Positions 28,217 to 37,638 of a stretch of DNA of 64,000 nt are shown here, in pieces (position 1 is the first letter of the stretch; each line of letters opens with the position of its first letter). The DNA is from Donghicola sp041224595 (GTDB lineage Bacteria; Pseudomonadota; Alphaproteobacteria; Rhodobacterales; Rhodobacteraceae): assembly GCF_041224595.1 (NCBI RefSeq), contig NZ_JBGFGN010000103.1, positions 47,134 through 111,133 of the forward strand. Reading direction: 5' to 3'. The notes under the pieces were generated by a model. The model did not search any database, was not told the origin of the DNA, and saw only the letters and a program-made list of their open reading frames with translations. The position numbers and the translations under genes are program-made.

Positions 28217-31200
28217 TTACGCAGCTTCGGCATGCCGTTCGCGGAAGAAGAGCATGTAATACAGCACCGGGGCCGCAATGAGCGTCAGGATCGACGCGAA
28301 GCCAAGCCCGCCCATGATCGTCACCGCCATCGACGCAAAGAATGCATCCGAAAGCAACGGGATCATCCCAAGGATGGTCGTCGCCGCCGCCAGTACCACG
28401 GGCCGCAGACGCGAGGTCGACGCATCCAGCACCGCCTTGCGGAAGGGGACGCCTTCGGCTCGGACCAGATCGATTTCCTCGACCAGAACGATGCCGTTCT
28501 TGATCAGCATCCCCGACAAGCTGAGCAGACCCAGCAGCGCGGTAAAGCTGAATGGAAGGCCCGTCCCCAGCAAACCAAGAGCCACACCGTTCACCGCCAT
28601 CGGCACCAAGAGCCAGATGATCAGCGGCTGCCGCAGGCGCCCAAAGAGCAAGATCGAGATCAAGACCATGATCAAGAGAGACAAGGGCAACTGCTTGCCC
28701 AAACTGCTCTGAGCCTTGGTCGAATCCTCGTATTCCCCGCCCCACTCCAGCATGTAGCCTTCGGGCAATTCCATCGCCTCGATCACAGGGCGGATCGTGT
28801 TGAAAACGGCCGCTGCGTTTTCGCCATCGGCCACGCCCGCTTCGACCGTAATCGTCGGCACGCGGTTGCGGCGCTGGATTAGCGTGTTTTGGGCTTCGTA
28901 GTCGAACCCGTCAAACAGTTGCACAATCGGGATATAGTTTCCTGCCGCACTGGAATAGACCAGTTGATCCGACAAATCGGGGTTACCTGTCTCGGTATTG
29001 ACTGCGTTGCGGACCACGATGGGGATCTGCCGATCATCCTCTCGGTAGGTTCCCGCCTGAATACCATCTGTCGCGGTCAAGAAGGCCGAGGCCAGATCTT
29101 CGCGTGCGACACCAACCGCTTGCGCGCGGTCTTCGGCGTAGACCGGTTGCAGGACCAACTCACGCTCACGCCAATCTGTGCGCAGATCTTGGAGCAAGTC
29201 AGACGCCTCGATGATACGAGCAGAAGCTTCGGCGGCCAACTCCCGCAGGACCACCGGATCACTGCCCGAGAAACGTGCCGCAATTGGGGCGCCGCCGCCG
29301 GGACCAAAGGCCAGACGTTCTGTCCGGAACTCGCCAGCAACCAGTTGCCCGCGGCCAAAGATCTCCAGATCGCTGCGCAATTGGGGAATTTCTTCCAAAG
29401 AGTGCGTGCGGATGATCAGGTGACCATAGGTCGGCAGCGCCTCTTCGGGACCATATGTCAGCATAAAGCGGCTGGCACCACCGCCCACAAACGTGGCGAC
29501 CGAAACGACTTCCTCGCGCTCGGCAAGCCAGTCCTCCAGCAGCTCCATGTCGGCAGCAGTCCTGTGGATGCTGCCGCCTTGGGGCAGTTTGTAGTGCACG
29601 TAGAACAGTGGGGTGTTGCTGTCGGGGAAGAACTGCTGCTTCACCTGCCCAAAGCCGATATAGCACATCACAGTCACCACCCCCAGCACCGCCAACACAG
29701 GCCAGCGCAGGGTCAACGCCAAATCCAGCGTCCGGCGATAGGCACGGAAGATCGGGCCGTTGTAATTGCCCTCTGCGGAACTCGCACCGACCTTGAAGAA
29801 GTAGTGCCCCAGCAGCGGCGTCGCTGAAATCGCCAGCACCCAAGAGAGCAGCAGGGAGATGCCGATCACCGCAAAGAGAGAGAACAGAAATTCGCCGGTC
29901 GCGTCAGGTGACAGACCGATGCCCGCAAAGGCCATGATCCCGATCACTGTCGCCCCAAGCAAAGGCGTCTGCGTTTTGCTGGCAACGTCTTCGGCGGCGT
30001 CGCGCGCCGTCTTACCTTGCGCCATGTCACCCTGCATCCCTTCGGCCACCACGATGGCGTTATCCACCAGCATCCCCATCGCGATAATGAGTGCGCCAAG
30101 CGAAATGCGTTCCATCTCGATGCCAAAGATCGCCATAAAGAATACGGTACCAACCACAGTCAGCAGCAGGGTTGCCCCCACAACTACCGACGCGCGCCAT
30201 CCCATGAACAGCGCCAGAACGATCACAACAATCGCCACCGACATCGCGAGGTTCACCAAAAATGCGTTCGAGGCCTCTTCGACGACCACGTGTTGTTGGT
30301 AGACAGGGTGAATTTCGACACCAGCCGGCAAATCCTGCGAAAGTGCCGAAAGACGGTCATCAATCCGGTGCCCGATGTCCACGATGTTCTGACCAGACTT
30401 GCCCGACACACCCATGGTAAAGGCTTCTTCGCCGTTAAAGCGAATGATCATGTCCGGATCGCTGACGCGTTCGCGACTGACGGCTGCCAGATCAAGAAGG
30501 TCGATAATCTCGCCACCGACGCCGATGGTCAGCCGTGCAATCTCGTCAACCGTGTTGGAACCCTGAGGGGCCTCGATACGGATGTCTTGCCCGTTCATCG
30601 TGACACTGCCCGCGCTGGCGACAGCGTTGGAATTCGCGATAGCGCTGGAGATGGCCGTCGGTGCAACACCCAGATTTCGGGCAATCGCCATGTCAGGGGT
30701 CACATACACGGCTTCTTCGGGTAGACCTTGAAGGTCCACGTCGGCGACGCCGTCGACCGTCAGCAATTCACGCCGCAGGAATTCTGCAATTTCGTGGGTC
30801 TCTGCATCAGTGAATCCAGGGGTCTGGATGGCAAAGAAAACCCCGAAGACATCCCCAAAACTGTCATTCACATACGGCGTTCCAGCGCCCGAAGGCAGGC
30901 TGCCTCGGGCATCGTTCACCCGCTTGCGCAGCTTGTCCCAAATCTGGGGGAGTTCGGTCCCGTCAAAGGTACTTTCGATTTCCACGTCGATCCGGCTCAC
31001 GCCGGGTTTGTTGGACGATGTGATCGTCTCGACCTCGGACATCTTCTGGATGGCAGATTCCAGCGGTTCTGTAACCTCTCGGGCCACTTGATCCGCAGCT
31101 GCGCCGGGATATTGGGTGATGATAACCGCTTGTTTGATGGTAAAGGCGGGGTCCTCCAATCGACCGATCGTGGCAAATCCCCAGATCCCACCGAGCAAAC

Positions 31201-31261
31201 ACCCGATCATCAGGAGCCACGTGATCAGCGCCTTGTCGATGGACGCGCGTGCAATAGACAT
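28217..31261 (-). CDS. RND family efflux permease (HAE1/AcrB-like)
   Basis: 1014 residues with the 12-helix RND layout: helix 1 at about 12-30, periplasmic porter domain, helices 2-6 around 335-480, helix 7 near 515, second porter domain, helices 8-12 to the end. Helix 4 carries the proton-relay acid in ALIIAMGMLVDNAIVVAEG. The C-terminal half repeats the pattern (LLSLSGMLIKNGIVLVEEI), with the lysine at the helix 10 relay position. Substrates are probably organic compounds. It is 3 bases downstream of the adaptor gene. No TolC gene is in the operon, so an outer channel must come from elsewhere. Confidence 0.93.
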   Translation of the reverse strand: MSIARASIDKALITWLLMIGCLLGGIWGFATIGRLEDPAFTIKQAVIITQYPGAAADQVAREVTEPLESAIQKMSEVETITSSNKPGVSRIDVEIESTFDGTELPQIWDKLRKRVNDARGSLPSGAGTPYVNDSFGDVFGVFFAIQTPGFTDAETHEIAEFLRRELLTVDGVADVDLQGLPEEAVYVTPDMAIARNLGVAPTAISSAIANSNAVASAGSVTMNGQDIRIEAPQGSNTVDEIARLTIGVGGEIIDLLDLAAVSRERVSDPDMIIRFNGEEAFTMGVSGKSGQNIVDIGHRIDDRLSALSQDLPAGVEIHPVYQQHVVVEEASNAFLVNLAMSVAIVVIVLALFMGWRASVVVGATLLLTVVGTVFFMAIFGIEMERISLGALIIAMGMLVDNAIVVAEGMQGDMAQGKTARDAAEDVASKTQTPLLGATVIGIMAFAGIGLSPDATGEFLFSLFAVIGISLLLSWVLAISATPLLGHYFFKVGASSAEGNYNGPIFRAYRRTLDLALTLRWPVLAVLGVVTVMCYIGFGQVKQQFFPDSNTPLFYVHYKLPQGGSIHRTAADMELLEDWLAEREEVVSVATFVGGGASRFMLTYGPEEALPTYGHLIIRTHSLEEIPQLRSDLEIFGRGQLVAGEFRTERLAFGPGGGAPIAARFSGSDPVVLRELAAEASARIIEASDLLQDLRTDWRERELVLQPVYAEDRAQAVGVAREDLASAFLTATDGIQAGTYREDDRQIPIVVRNAVNTETGNPDLSDQLVYSSAAGNYIPIVQLFDGFDYEAQNTLIQRRNRVPTITVEAGVADGENAAAVFNTIRPVIEAMELPEGYMLEWGGEYEDSTKAQSSLGKQLPLSLLIMVLISILLFGRLRQPLIIWLLVPMAVNGVALGLLGTGLPFSFTALLGLLSLSGMLIKNGIVLVEEIDLVRAEGVPFRKAVLDASTSRLRPVVLAAATTILGMIPLLSDAFFASMAVTIMGGLGFASILTLIAAPVLYYMLFFRERHAEAA

Positions 31262-31264
31262 GGG

Positions 31265-32302
31265 TTACTCTCCGACGCGGGTAAAGCGGCGGACAGACTG
31301 GCCATCCTGCAATTGCGAGGCTCCGGTCATCACGATTTCGGCCCCCTCGGCCACACCGCCAATCAACCGCACACGGCCATCATAGGCGATCTCGATTTCG
31401 ACAGGCGTGGCGCTGACTGTCCCAGCCTCGTCGAACACCATGACCAAAGGCTCTCCGGCGGGATCAAACGCCAGTGCAGTCTCGGGTAGGAAAACGGACT
31501 CTTTGGCGGGCATCTCAGTGCTGGCTGCGACCGATACCGATGCACCCGGATAGACCCCTGCACCGGGGTTCTCCTCGAAGGCCAGTGTCAGAGTATAGGT
31601 CTGCCCAACGGAACTGGTTTCGGCCTCAAACTCACGGGGCTCCAGCGGCAAACGCTCTGACTCACCCGGGAAAATAGCTTCGAACGTTACACTCCGGCTT
31701 TGACCGGCTTCGCGAAATAGCACTTCGGGAACTTCAATCTCGACGCGCATTTCCGACACATCGTGCAGACGCACAACCGGGTTGCCCGCCGATACTGTGG
31801 TATAATTGGCAACCTCGCGGCGGGCCACAAGCGCATCAAACGGCGCACGAAGCGTGGCGTGATCCAGATTGTCCTCGGCATCGCTCAGGGCGATTTCCGC
31901 CAAATCAACCTGAGTGCGCGCGTCACGGATCGATACTTCGCTGACCGCCGCGCCGCTCAGGGACTCGAGACGCGAGAGATCGCGCTTGGCCTTGTCTAGG
32001 TTAACCTCGGCCTGCGCACGCGCCCGTTCGTAGGCATCCAGATCCAGTTGCGCAATCACGTCACCTTCAGGAATCGCCTGACCTTCGGGGGCCGTCAGAA
32101 CCTTGATCTGCCCACCCACCTGAAAGGCCAGATCGACCGTCTGCAATGCTGCGACCTGACCAAAGAAGCGTCGCTGGATGGTCTGCGGCTGCGTGGTAAC
32201 GGTCATAAGTTTCACAGGTTTCGGCGCTTCTTGGGCCCCGACAGACGAGGCCAAAGGCGCGGCCAGTGCCAGCGCGGCGAAAAGAGCGTGAAGTCTACGC
32301 AT
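31265..32302 (-). CDS. RND efflux periplasmic adaptor subunit
   Basis: 345 residues from the ATG at 32302 (AGAGG site); the open frame reaches 32452 without family similarity. Signal peptide about 1-23 (LAAPLASSVGAQ). Membrane fusion protein with the split biotinyl-lipoyl-like domain (VDLAFQVGGQIKVLTAPEGQAIPEGDVIAQLD and ATLRAPFDALVARREV), an alpha-hairpin between (residues about 85-140), then beta-barrel and membrane-proximal domains. It bridges the RND permease to an outer membrane channel. Operon promoter region carries a palindromic operator candidate (32372-32389). Confidence 0.92.
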   Translation of the reverse strand: MRRLHALFAALALAAPLASSVGAQEAPKPVKLMTVTTQPQTIQRRFFGQVAALQTVDLAFQVGGQIKVLTAPEGQAIPEGDVIAQLDLDAYERARAQAEVNLDKAKRDLSRLESLSGAAVSEVSIRDARTQVDLAEIALSDAEDNLDHATLRAPFDALVARREVANYTTVSAGNPVVRLHDVSEMRVEIEVPEVLFREAGQSRSVTFEAIFPGESERLPLEPREFEAETSSVGQTYTLTLAFEENPGAGVYPGASVSVAASTEMPAKESVFLPETALAFDPAGEPLVMVFDEAGTVSATPVEIEIAYDGRVRLIGGVAEGAEIVMTGASQLQDGQSVRRFTRVGE

Positions 32303-32371
32303 GGGGATCCTCTGCAAGTGAGCGCTTACAAGACCATTAAAGCAGGCCTGTCCAGATAAGCCAGACAGAAT

Positions 32372-32389
32372 CTGAACTAATCGGTTCAG
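32372..32389. promoter_or_regulatory. Palindromic operator candidate upstream of the RND operon
   Basis: CTGAAC-N6-GTTCAG, part of an 18-base near-palindrome, lies 70-87 bases upstream of the adaptor start. Its form is like operators of TetR-type repressors that control efflux pumps. No TetR gene is in the window, so the regulator would have to be elsewhere. Confidence 0.5.
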
Positions 32390-32494
32390 TTTCCTCAATA
32401 CCCCTTCTTTTGCAAAAGATGACAGCGCATTTTCTGTAACTTGAATGCACAAGCGGCCCTTCGCAAATGCAGAAAGGCAAGGCCCACCTCTGCT

Positions 32495-33211
32495 CTATGC
32501 CGCTTCGGAGAGATAGGCTGTGACGACCGATTTTCCAATTTCGCAGGCACGCGACAAACTTCGGCCCTCCGCCAAGCCGCAGGCAATCGCACTGGCCAGA
32601 GTGCATCCTGTCCCCCTGCGGCTGACGCCGAGCCTCGGCGCTTCGAACACATGACTTTCTCCGTCCATCACGAGGCGATCTTTGGCAACCTTCCCGCTCC
32701 CGTGACCATCCTTGATCAAAACCGCTGCCGCTCCGGCACGCCGCAGGGCATCCGCCTGATTCAGAGGGTCTTGGCTTTGCTCACCACACCAATCTGCCAG
32801 CAAAGATAGCTCCTGCAAATTGGGAGTGATGAGTGTGACCTTCTGAATGAGTTCTGTCAAAAGCCATCCAGCCCCTGCATCCGAAAGCAATCGCCCCCCG
32901 GTTGACGCGGAAAGAACCGGATCAAGGACGATCGGGCATGGAGACAACTTCTCCAGTGCGCGGCACACGGTACGCACACGGCTATCATCGCAGAGCATCC
33001 CGATCTTGATGGCATGTGCCGGTACAATTTGTGCATCTAGTGTTTGGCTAGGAACGGGATGAATATCCTGTACTCCAGTCGCCGTTTGCGCTGTCACCGC
33101 CGTCACCGCCACGCGTGGCTGTATGCCAAGGGACTGGATCGTCGCAGCATCCCGAATAACGCCCGCGCCGCAGCTGGAGTCCAAACCTCCGATTGCCAGC
33201 ACTTGCTTCAT
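32495..33211 (-). CDS. thiD: Hydroxymethylpyrimidine/phosphomethylpyrimidine kinase
   Basis: 238 residues from the ATG at 33211; the longer frame overlaps thiE. Ribokinase-like fold with SSCGAGVIRDAATI (about 12-25), the VLDPVLSASTGGRLL segment, ITPNLQE and the anion-hole motif RRGTGCTLASAIA near the end with the usual catalytic cysteine replaced region GTGCT. It phosphorylates HMP to HMP-PP for thiamine synthesis. Last gene of the thiamine operon, one base after thiE. Somewhat shorter than E. coli ThiD (266). Confidence 0.92.
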   Translation of the reverse strand: MKQVLAIGGLDSSCGAGVIRDAATIQSLGIQPRVAVTAVTAQTATGVQDIHPVPSQTLDAQIVPAHAIKIGMLCDDSRVRTVCRALEKLSPCPIVLDPVLSASTGGRLLSDAGAGWLLTELIQKVTLITPNLQELSLLADWCGEQSQDPLNQADALRRAGAAAVLIKDGHGSGKVAKDRLVMDGESHVFEAPRLGVSRRGTGCTLASAIACGLAEGRSLSRACEIGKSVVTAYLSEAA

Positions 33212-33212
33212 C

Positions 33213-33812
33213 TTAGTTGGCCCCCGCGATAGCCGCGAGCCATTCGCGCGTGCGCGCTTCGGGGCTCTGTGCTTGCTGGATATCGGTGACGACAGCGGCG
33301 CTATCAGCACCCGCCTCTAGAACTCCCAAAGCTCGGTCAGGGGTGAGTCCACCGATCGCAACCAAAGGGGTTTGCCCCGTGCGTCGCTTCCAATCGCGTA
33401 CTCGGTTGAGCCCCTGAGCGGACCACTTCATCTGTTTCAACAAGGTTGGATAAACTGGACCCAACGCGACGTAGGCTGGCTCTAGCGCCAAGGCGCGCTC
33501 AAGTTCATCGCGATCATGGGTCGATAGGCCATAGCGCACCCCCGCCCGCCGCAAGGCGTCAAAATCTGCTGTGTCCATGTCCTCTTGCCCCAGATGGACA
33601 AAGTCGATCCCCAGTGTTAACGCCAACTCCCAATAATCGTTCAGGACCAGTTGCGCGCCATGCCTGGCACAGCAATCGCGAGCGCGGGTGGCTTGGGCAA
33701 GCAGGTCATCGGGCGCGGCATCCTTGATCCGCAGCTGCACCAGTTTGACACCCAACGGCACCAGACGCTCCAGCAGGTCGGCGTTGCCCGTGATCAGGTA
33801 GAACTTCTCCAT
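33213..33812 (-). CDS. thiE: Thiamine-phosphate synthase
   Basis: 199 residues, TIM barrel of the ThiE family. QLRIKD (about 26-31), VLNDYWELAL with the pyrophosphate/metal region, HLGQEDMD, GLSTHDRDEL and LGPVYPT are present, as is the VAIGGLTPD phosphate-binding loop. It joins HMP-PP and thiazole phosphate to thiamine phosphate. Its start codon overlaps the thiG stop by one base (TGATG). Confidence 0.92.
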   Translation of the reverse strand: MEKFYLITGNADLLERLVPLGVKLVQLRIKDAAPDDLLAQATRARDCCARHGAQLVLNDYWELALTLGIDFVHLGQEDMDTADFDALRRAGVRYGLSTHDRDELERALALEPAYVALGPVYPTLLKQMKWSAQGLNRVRDWKRRTGQTPLVAIGGLTPDRALGVLEAGADSAAVVTDIQQAQSPEARTREWLAAIAGAN

Positions 33813-34570
33813 CAGGCCAGCTCCGCCATGCCAAAGATCGGTGTCGACGCAGAAGCCATATCACGCGGGGGCATCAGTCCTGCGTCATAGGCCATGCGCC
33901 CCGTCTGCACCGCTGCGCCAAACGAATGGGCCATCGCCACGGGATCAACCGCCTTGGCCACGGCAGTGTTCAACAGCACCGCATCGAACCCCATTTCCAT
34001 GGCCTGCGCGGCTTGGCTCGGTGCGCCGATACCTGCGTCCACGACCAGGGGCACGCCGCTGAAATGTGCCCGCATGGTGGCCAAAGCCGCCGCGTTGCGC
34101 AGCCCCTGCCCCGAACCGATCGGGGCGCCCCAAGGCATCAGCACTTCGCACCCTGCCTCCAGCAATTTCTCCCCGACGATCAGATCCTCTGTGGTGTAGG
34201 GGAACACCTTGAACCCGTCCGCACATAGCACCCGTGTCGCCTCGACCAGAGCAAAGGGGTCAGGTTGCAAGGTATCCGCGTGACCGATCACCTCTAGCTT
34301 GATCCAATTGGTGCCAAAGAGTTCGCGGGCCATGTGGGCGGTCGTGATCGCCTCTTTGGCGCTGTGGCATCCAGCCGTATTGGGCAGGATACGGCAGCCG
34401 CTGGCGCGGATCAGGTCGCGGAAAGACGCGCCGCCTGTCCCTTCGCGGCGCAGGCTAACGGTGATCACTTCGGTCCCGCTGGCGGCAATCGCCTGGGCTA
34501 GAATGGCGGGAGACGGATACTGCGCGGTTCCCAGCATCAGACGGCTGGACAGGTCAACGCCATAGAACAT
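33812..34570 (-). CDS. thiG: Thiazole synthase
   Basis: 252 residues. The opening FYGVDLSSRLMLGTAQYPSP and the Schiff-base lysine region WIKLEVIGHADTLQPDP are typical, followed by LMPWGAPIGSGQGLRN and VVDAGIGAPSQAAQAMEMG. It forms the thiazole ring from DXP, dehydroglycine and ThiS thiocarboxylate. It follows thiS by 3 bases and overlaps thiE by one. The set is thiCOSGE-D; a thiF homolog is not in the window. Confidence 0.94.
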   Translation of the reverse strand: MFYGVDLSSRLMLGTAQYPSPAILAQAIAASGTEVITVSLRREGTGGASFRDLIRASGCRILPNTAGCHSAKEAITTAHMARELFGTNWIKLEVIGHADTLQPDPFALVEATRVLCADGFKVFPYTTEDLIVGEKLLEAGCEVLMPWGAPIGSGQGLRNAAALATMRAHFSGVPLVVDAGIGAPSQAAQAMEMGFDAVLLNTAVAKAVDPVAMAHSFGAAVQTGRMAYDAGLMPPRDMASASTPIFGMAELA

Positions 34571-34573
34571 CGC

Positions 34574-34771
34574 TCAGCCCCCCTGCATCGGAGAGAGCAC
34601 CTCGATCCGCAGCCCTTCGGTCAAGGACACAGAGGCGCGGGTGGCGCGAGGCACAAAAATCCCGTCGACGGCTGTCGCGACACTTGGGGCCTCGAACCCT
34701 TCGACATCGATCAAATCGGCGAGGGTCGCGGCGTCCGTTTCGAAGGGTTTGCCGTTCAGTTCAATTTGCAT
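34574..34771 (-). CDS. thiS: Sulfur carrier protein ThiS
   Basis: 65 residues with a ubiquitin-like fold and the C-terminal Gly-Gly that is adenylated and then thiocarboxylated. Opening QIELNGKPFET and VDGIFVPRATRAS are usual for the family. It overlaps the end of thiO by 11 bases. Activation needs a ThiF/MoeB-type enzyme that is not in this operon. Confidence 0.92.
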   Translation of the reverse strand: MQIELNGKPFETDAATLADLIDVEGFEAPSVATAVDGIFVPRATRASVSLTEGLRIEVLSPMQGG

Positions 34772-35687
34772 GTTTGATCTCTTTGGTCAGGCGATCCGCA
34801 AGCCGTCCGGCCAAGTGGGGCGCGGCCAGAAACCCGTGGCGGTACATGCCGTTCACGTGGATGCGGCCACCGATTTCGCGGATGCAGGGAATGTTGTCGG
34901 GAAAGCTGGGGCGCAGGCCTGTGCCCGTTTCCAGCAGTTGCGCCTCGGCAAAGGCAGGGTGGATCGTGTAGACGGCGGACAGCATCTCCATCAGCGCACG
35001 GGCAGTGATGGGGCCGTCATCGTCGCTTTCCACCATGGTCGCGCCGATCATGTAGACGCCATTGCCACGCGGAACCACATAGCAGGGAAAGCGCGGGTGC
35101 AGCAGACGGATGGTGCGGGTCAGGTGTACGTCTGCGGCGTGGACCAACAGCATTTCACCGCGCACGGCACGCAGGTCGGGCAACTGGTCACGGGCGGCAA
35201 GGCCGCGGCAATCAATGATCTGACCCTTCGTGGCTTTCACCATAGCCACGCCGCTATCCGCAAGCCGCTGACGCAGGCAAGCCATCGCAGCGCGGGGATC
35301 CATATGGGCCTCTTCGGGGAAGTAAAGCGCGCGGCTGAACCGGCCTTTTAGATCCGCCTCATAGTGCGCCGGATCAACCGTATGGTGCCCCCGTGCGGCT
35401 CTGGCAAACCGCTGGAGTTCTGCCTGATCGCGTGGGGAGGCCACCACCAAGGTGCCGCGCCAATGCACACCGTCGAAACGGGCGCTCCACCAGTCGGCGG
35501 CGTGTTTGCCCATTTGCACGACTTCCGGCGGGGCGCTTTCGCCTTCGCACATGGGCGCCAACATCCCGCCAGCCCAGTGAGAGGCCGGGATGTCCGGCCC
35601 CGCAACCAGTTCTACGGGCAACCCCCGTTCGGACAGGGCTGTGGCGACGCACAGCCCCGCCACCCCTGCCCCAAGGACAGAGTACAT
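34761..35687 (-). CDS. thiO: Glycine oxidase ThiO (FAD-dependent)
   Basis: 308 residues from the ATG at 35687, which overlaps the thiC stop by one base (TGATG); a GTG one codon upstream is possible. FAD-binding motif VLGAGVAGLCVATAL (about 4-18), the SHWAGGMLAP segment and the C-terminal VNGMYRHGFLAAP mark a DAO-type oxidase. It oxidises glycine to dehydroglycine for thiazole synthesis, so this organism uses the ThiO rather than the ThiH route. Confidence 0.9.
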   Translation of the reverse strand: MYSVLGAGVAGLCVATALSERGLPVELVAGPDIPASHWAGGMLAPMCEGESAPPEVVQMGKHAADWWSARFDGVHWRGTLVVASPRDQAELQRFARAARGHHTVDPAHYEADLKGRFSRALYFPEEAHMDPRAAMACLRQRLADSGVAMVKATKGQIIDCRGLAARDQLPDLRAVRGEMLLVHAADVHLTRTIRLLHPRFPCYVVPRGNGVYMIGATMVESDDDGPITARALMEMLSAVYTIHPAFAEAQLLETGTGLRPSFPDNIPCIREIGGRIHVNGMYRHGFLAAPHLAGRLADRLTKEIKHAN

Positions 35688-37486
35688 CACTCGGCGTCCT
35701 CTTTGGCGGGCACATATAGCTCACCGCCTTCGCGGAATTTGGCGGCCATGGCCTCCATGCCCTCGGCCTTCTGGGCCTCGGCGCGGATGTCGTGGCTGAT
35801 CCGCATGGAGCAGAACTTGGGACCGCACATGGAACAGAAATGCGCGACCTTGTGCGCCTCTTTGGGCATGGTCTCGTCGTGGAACTCGCGAGCGGTGTCG
35901 GGGTCGAGCGACAGGTTGAACTGGTCTTCCCACCGGAACTCAAACCGCGCACGGCTCAGGGCGTCATCGCGCAGTTGCGCGCCCGGATGACCCTTGGCCA
36001 AGTCCGCCGCATGGGCCGCGAGCTTATAGGTGATCGCCCCAGTTTTCACGTCATCGCGGTCGGGCAGACCAAGGTGCTCTTTGGGCGTCACGTAGCACAG
36101 CATCGCGGTCCCGAACCAACCGATCATCGCCGCCCCGATGGCGCTGGTGATGTGGTCGTAGCCCGGCGCGATATCGGTGGTCAGCGGCCCGAGGGTGTAG
36201 AACGGCGCCTCGTGGCAATGCTCTAGCTGCTTGTCCATGTTGGCCTTGATCTTGTGCATGGCGACGTGGCCGGGCCCTTCGATCATGACCTGACAGTCCT
36301 TGGCCCATGCGATCTTGGTCAGTTCTCCCAGTGTCTCCAGCTCCGCAAATTGCGCCTGATCGTTCGCGTCAGCGACCGAGCCGGGGCGCAGACCGTCCCC
36401 AAGGCTGAAGGACACGTCATAGGCCCGCATGATGTCGCAAATCTCGTCAAAATGCTCGTAGAGGAAGCTTTCGCGGTGATGGTGCAGACACCACTTGGCC
36501 ATAATCGAGCCGCCACGGCTGACGATGCCGGTCACGCGTTTGGCGGTCATGGGGATCATGTGCAGACACACGCCCGCGTGGATGGTAAAGTAGTCCACGC
36601 CCTGCTCGGCCTGTTCGATCAGGGTGTCGCGGAAGACCTCCCACGTCAGGTCTTCGGCAATGCCGTTCACCTTTTCCAAGGCCTGATACAGGGGCACAGT
36701 CCCGATCGGCACAGGCGCGTTACGGATGATCCAGTCACGGATGTTGTGGATGTTGCGACCAGTAGACAGGTCCATCACGGTATCCGCGCCCCAACGGATG
36801 GCCCAGACCATCTTGTCGACCTCTTCTTCCATGCTGGAGGTCACGGCCGAGTTCCCGATGTTGGCGTTGATCTTCACAAGGAAGTTGCGCCCGATGATCA
36901 TGGGCTCCAGCTCGGGGTGGTTGATGTTCGCGGGGATAATCGCGCGGCCTGCTTCGATTTCCTGACGGACGAATTCAGGCGTCACCAGATCGGGGATCGA
37001 CGCGCCAAAGTCCTGACCATCGCGGGCCTGTTCCCACGCCTGCGTGCGGCCGACGTTTTCACGGATCGCGACGTATTCCATTTCGGGGGTGATGATGCCA
37101 GCGCGGGCATAGGCCATCTGGGTCACAGCTTTGCCATCCACGGCGCGCAGCGGGTCGCGCTGGTGCGGGAAGGACGGAACGAGGCGATTGCCCTCGGCAT
37201 AGCCATTGTCAGCAGCGGTCACAGGGCGGCCAGTGTAGGCTTCAACATCCCCGCGGGCCTTCAGCCATGCGCCGCGCTGCGCGGCCAAGCCCTGCGCGAT
37301 GTCGGTGTTGGACATGGGATCGGTGTAGACGCCCGAGCTGTCGTAAACCGAAACGGGGGCCTCGCCTCCGCCCACATGGATCTGCCGCAGGGGGACTTGG
37401 ATGTCGTGGATTTGGCCGGGCTCGTATACCTTGCAAGACGCCGGCATGGCGCCGGTTGTGATCTGCGGGGTCGCGTTGTCTTTCAT
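35687..37486 (-). CDS. thiC: Phosphomethylpyrimidine synthase
   Basis: 599 residues, full length. The C-terminal CxxCxxxxC motif (Cys551, Cys554, Cys559 in FCSMCGPKFCSM) binds the 4Fe-4S cluster of this radical-SAM enzyme, and core segments such as GSRGGSIMAKW-like SRGGSIMAKWCLHHH, EGPGHVAMHKI and YHITSAIGAA-like regions are conserved. It converts aminoimidazole ribotide to HMP phosphate. First gene of the thiamine operon, behind the TPP riboswitch, with a GAGGAG ribosome site. Confidence 0.96.
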   Translation of the reverse strand: MKDNATPQITTGAMPASCKVYEPGQIHDIQVPLRQIHVGGGEAPVSVYDSSGVYTDPMSNTDIAQGLAAQRGAWLKARGDVEAYTGRPVTAADNGYAEGNRLVPSFPHQRDPLRAVDGKAVTQMAYARAGIITPEMEYVAIRENVGRTQAWEQARDGQDFGASIPDLVTPEFVRQEIEAGRAIIPANINHPELEPMIIGRNFLVKINANIGNSAVTSSMEEEVDKMVWAIRWGADTVMDLSTGRNIHNIRDWIIRNAPVPIGTVPLYQALEKVNGIAEDLTWEVFRDTLIEQAEQGVDYFTIHAGVCLHMIPMTAKRVTGIVSRGGSIMAKWCLHHHRESFLYEHFDEICDIMRAYDVSFSLGDGLRPGSVADANDQAQFAELETLGELTKIAWAKDCQVMIEGPGHVAMHKIKANMDKQLEHCHEAPFYTLGPLTTDIAPGYDHITSAIGAAMIGWFGTAMLCYVTPKEHLGLPDRDDVKTGAITYKLAAHAADLAKGHPGAQLRDDALSRARFEFRWEDQFNLSLDPDTAREFHDETMPKEAHKVAHFCSMCGPKFCSMRISHDIRAEAQKAEGMEAMAAKFREGGELYVPAKEDAE

Positions 37487-37585
37487 CTATGGTCTCCTCA
37501 AGACAATCTCGAAAAGACCCAAGTGAAACAGGATGCAGAAAGGGACCGCGCAGGCCCCACGCGCACGAATACGCAAACAGGCCAT

Positions 37586-37607
37586 GAGCGGCCCGAAAGG
37601 ACCGCCC
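37586..37607 (-). promoter_or_regulatory. Hairpin between TPP riboswitch and thiC (possible expression platform)
   Basis: On the minus strand GGGCGGTCC-TTTC-GGGCCGCTC can pair over 9 positions (two G-U pairs). It lies between the aptamer and thiC and may be part of the switching element. No T-run follows closely, so control may be at translation or by a longer alternative fold. Confidence 0.35.
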
Positions 37608-37638
37608 GTACATACACGATGTCGGGATACCCTTCGGT

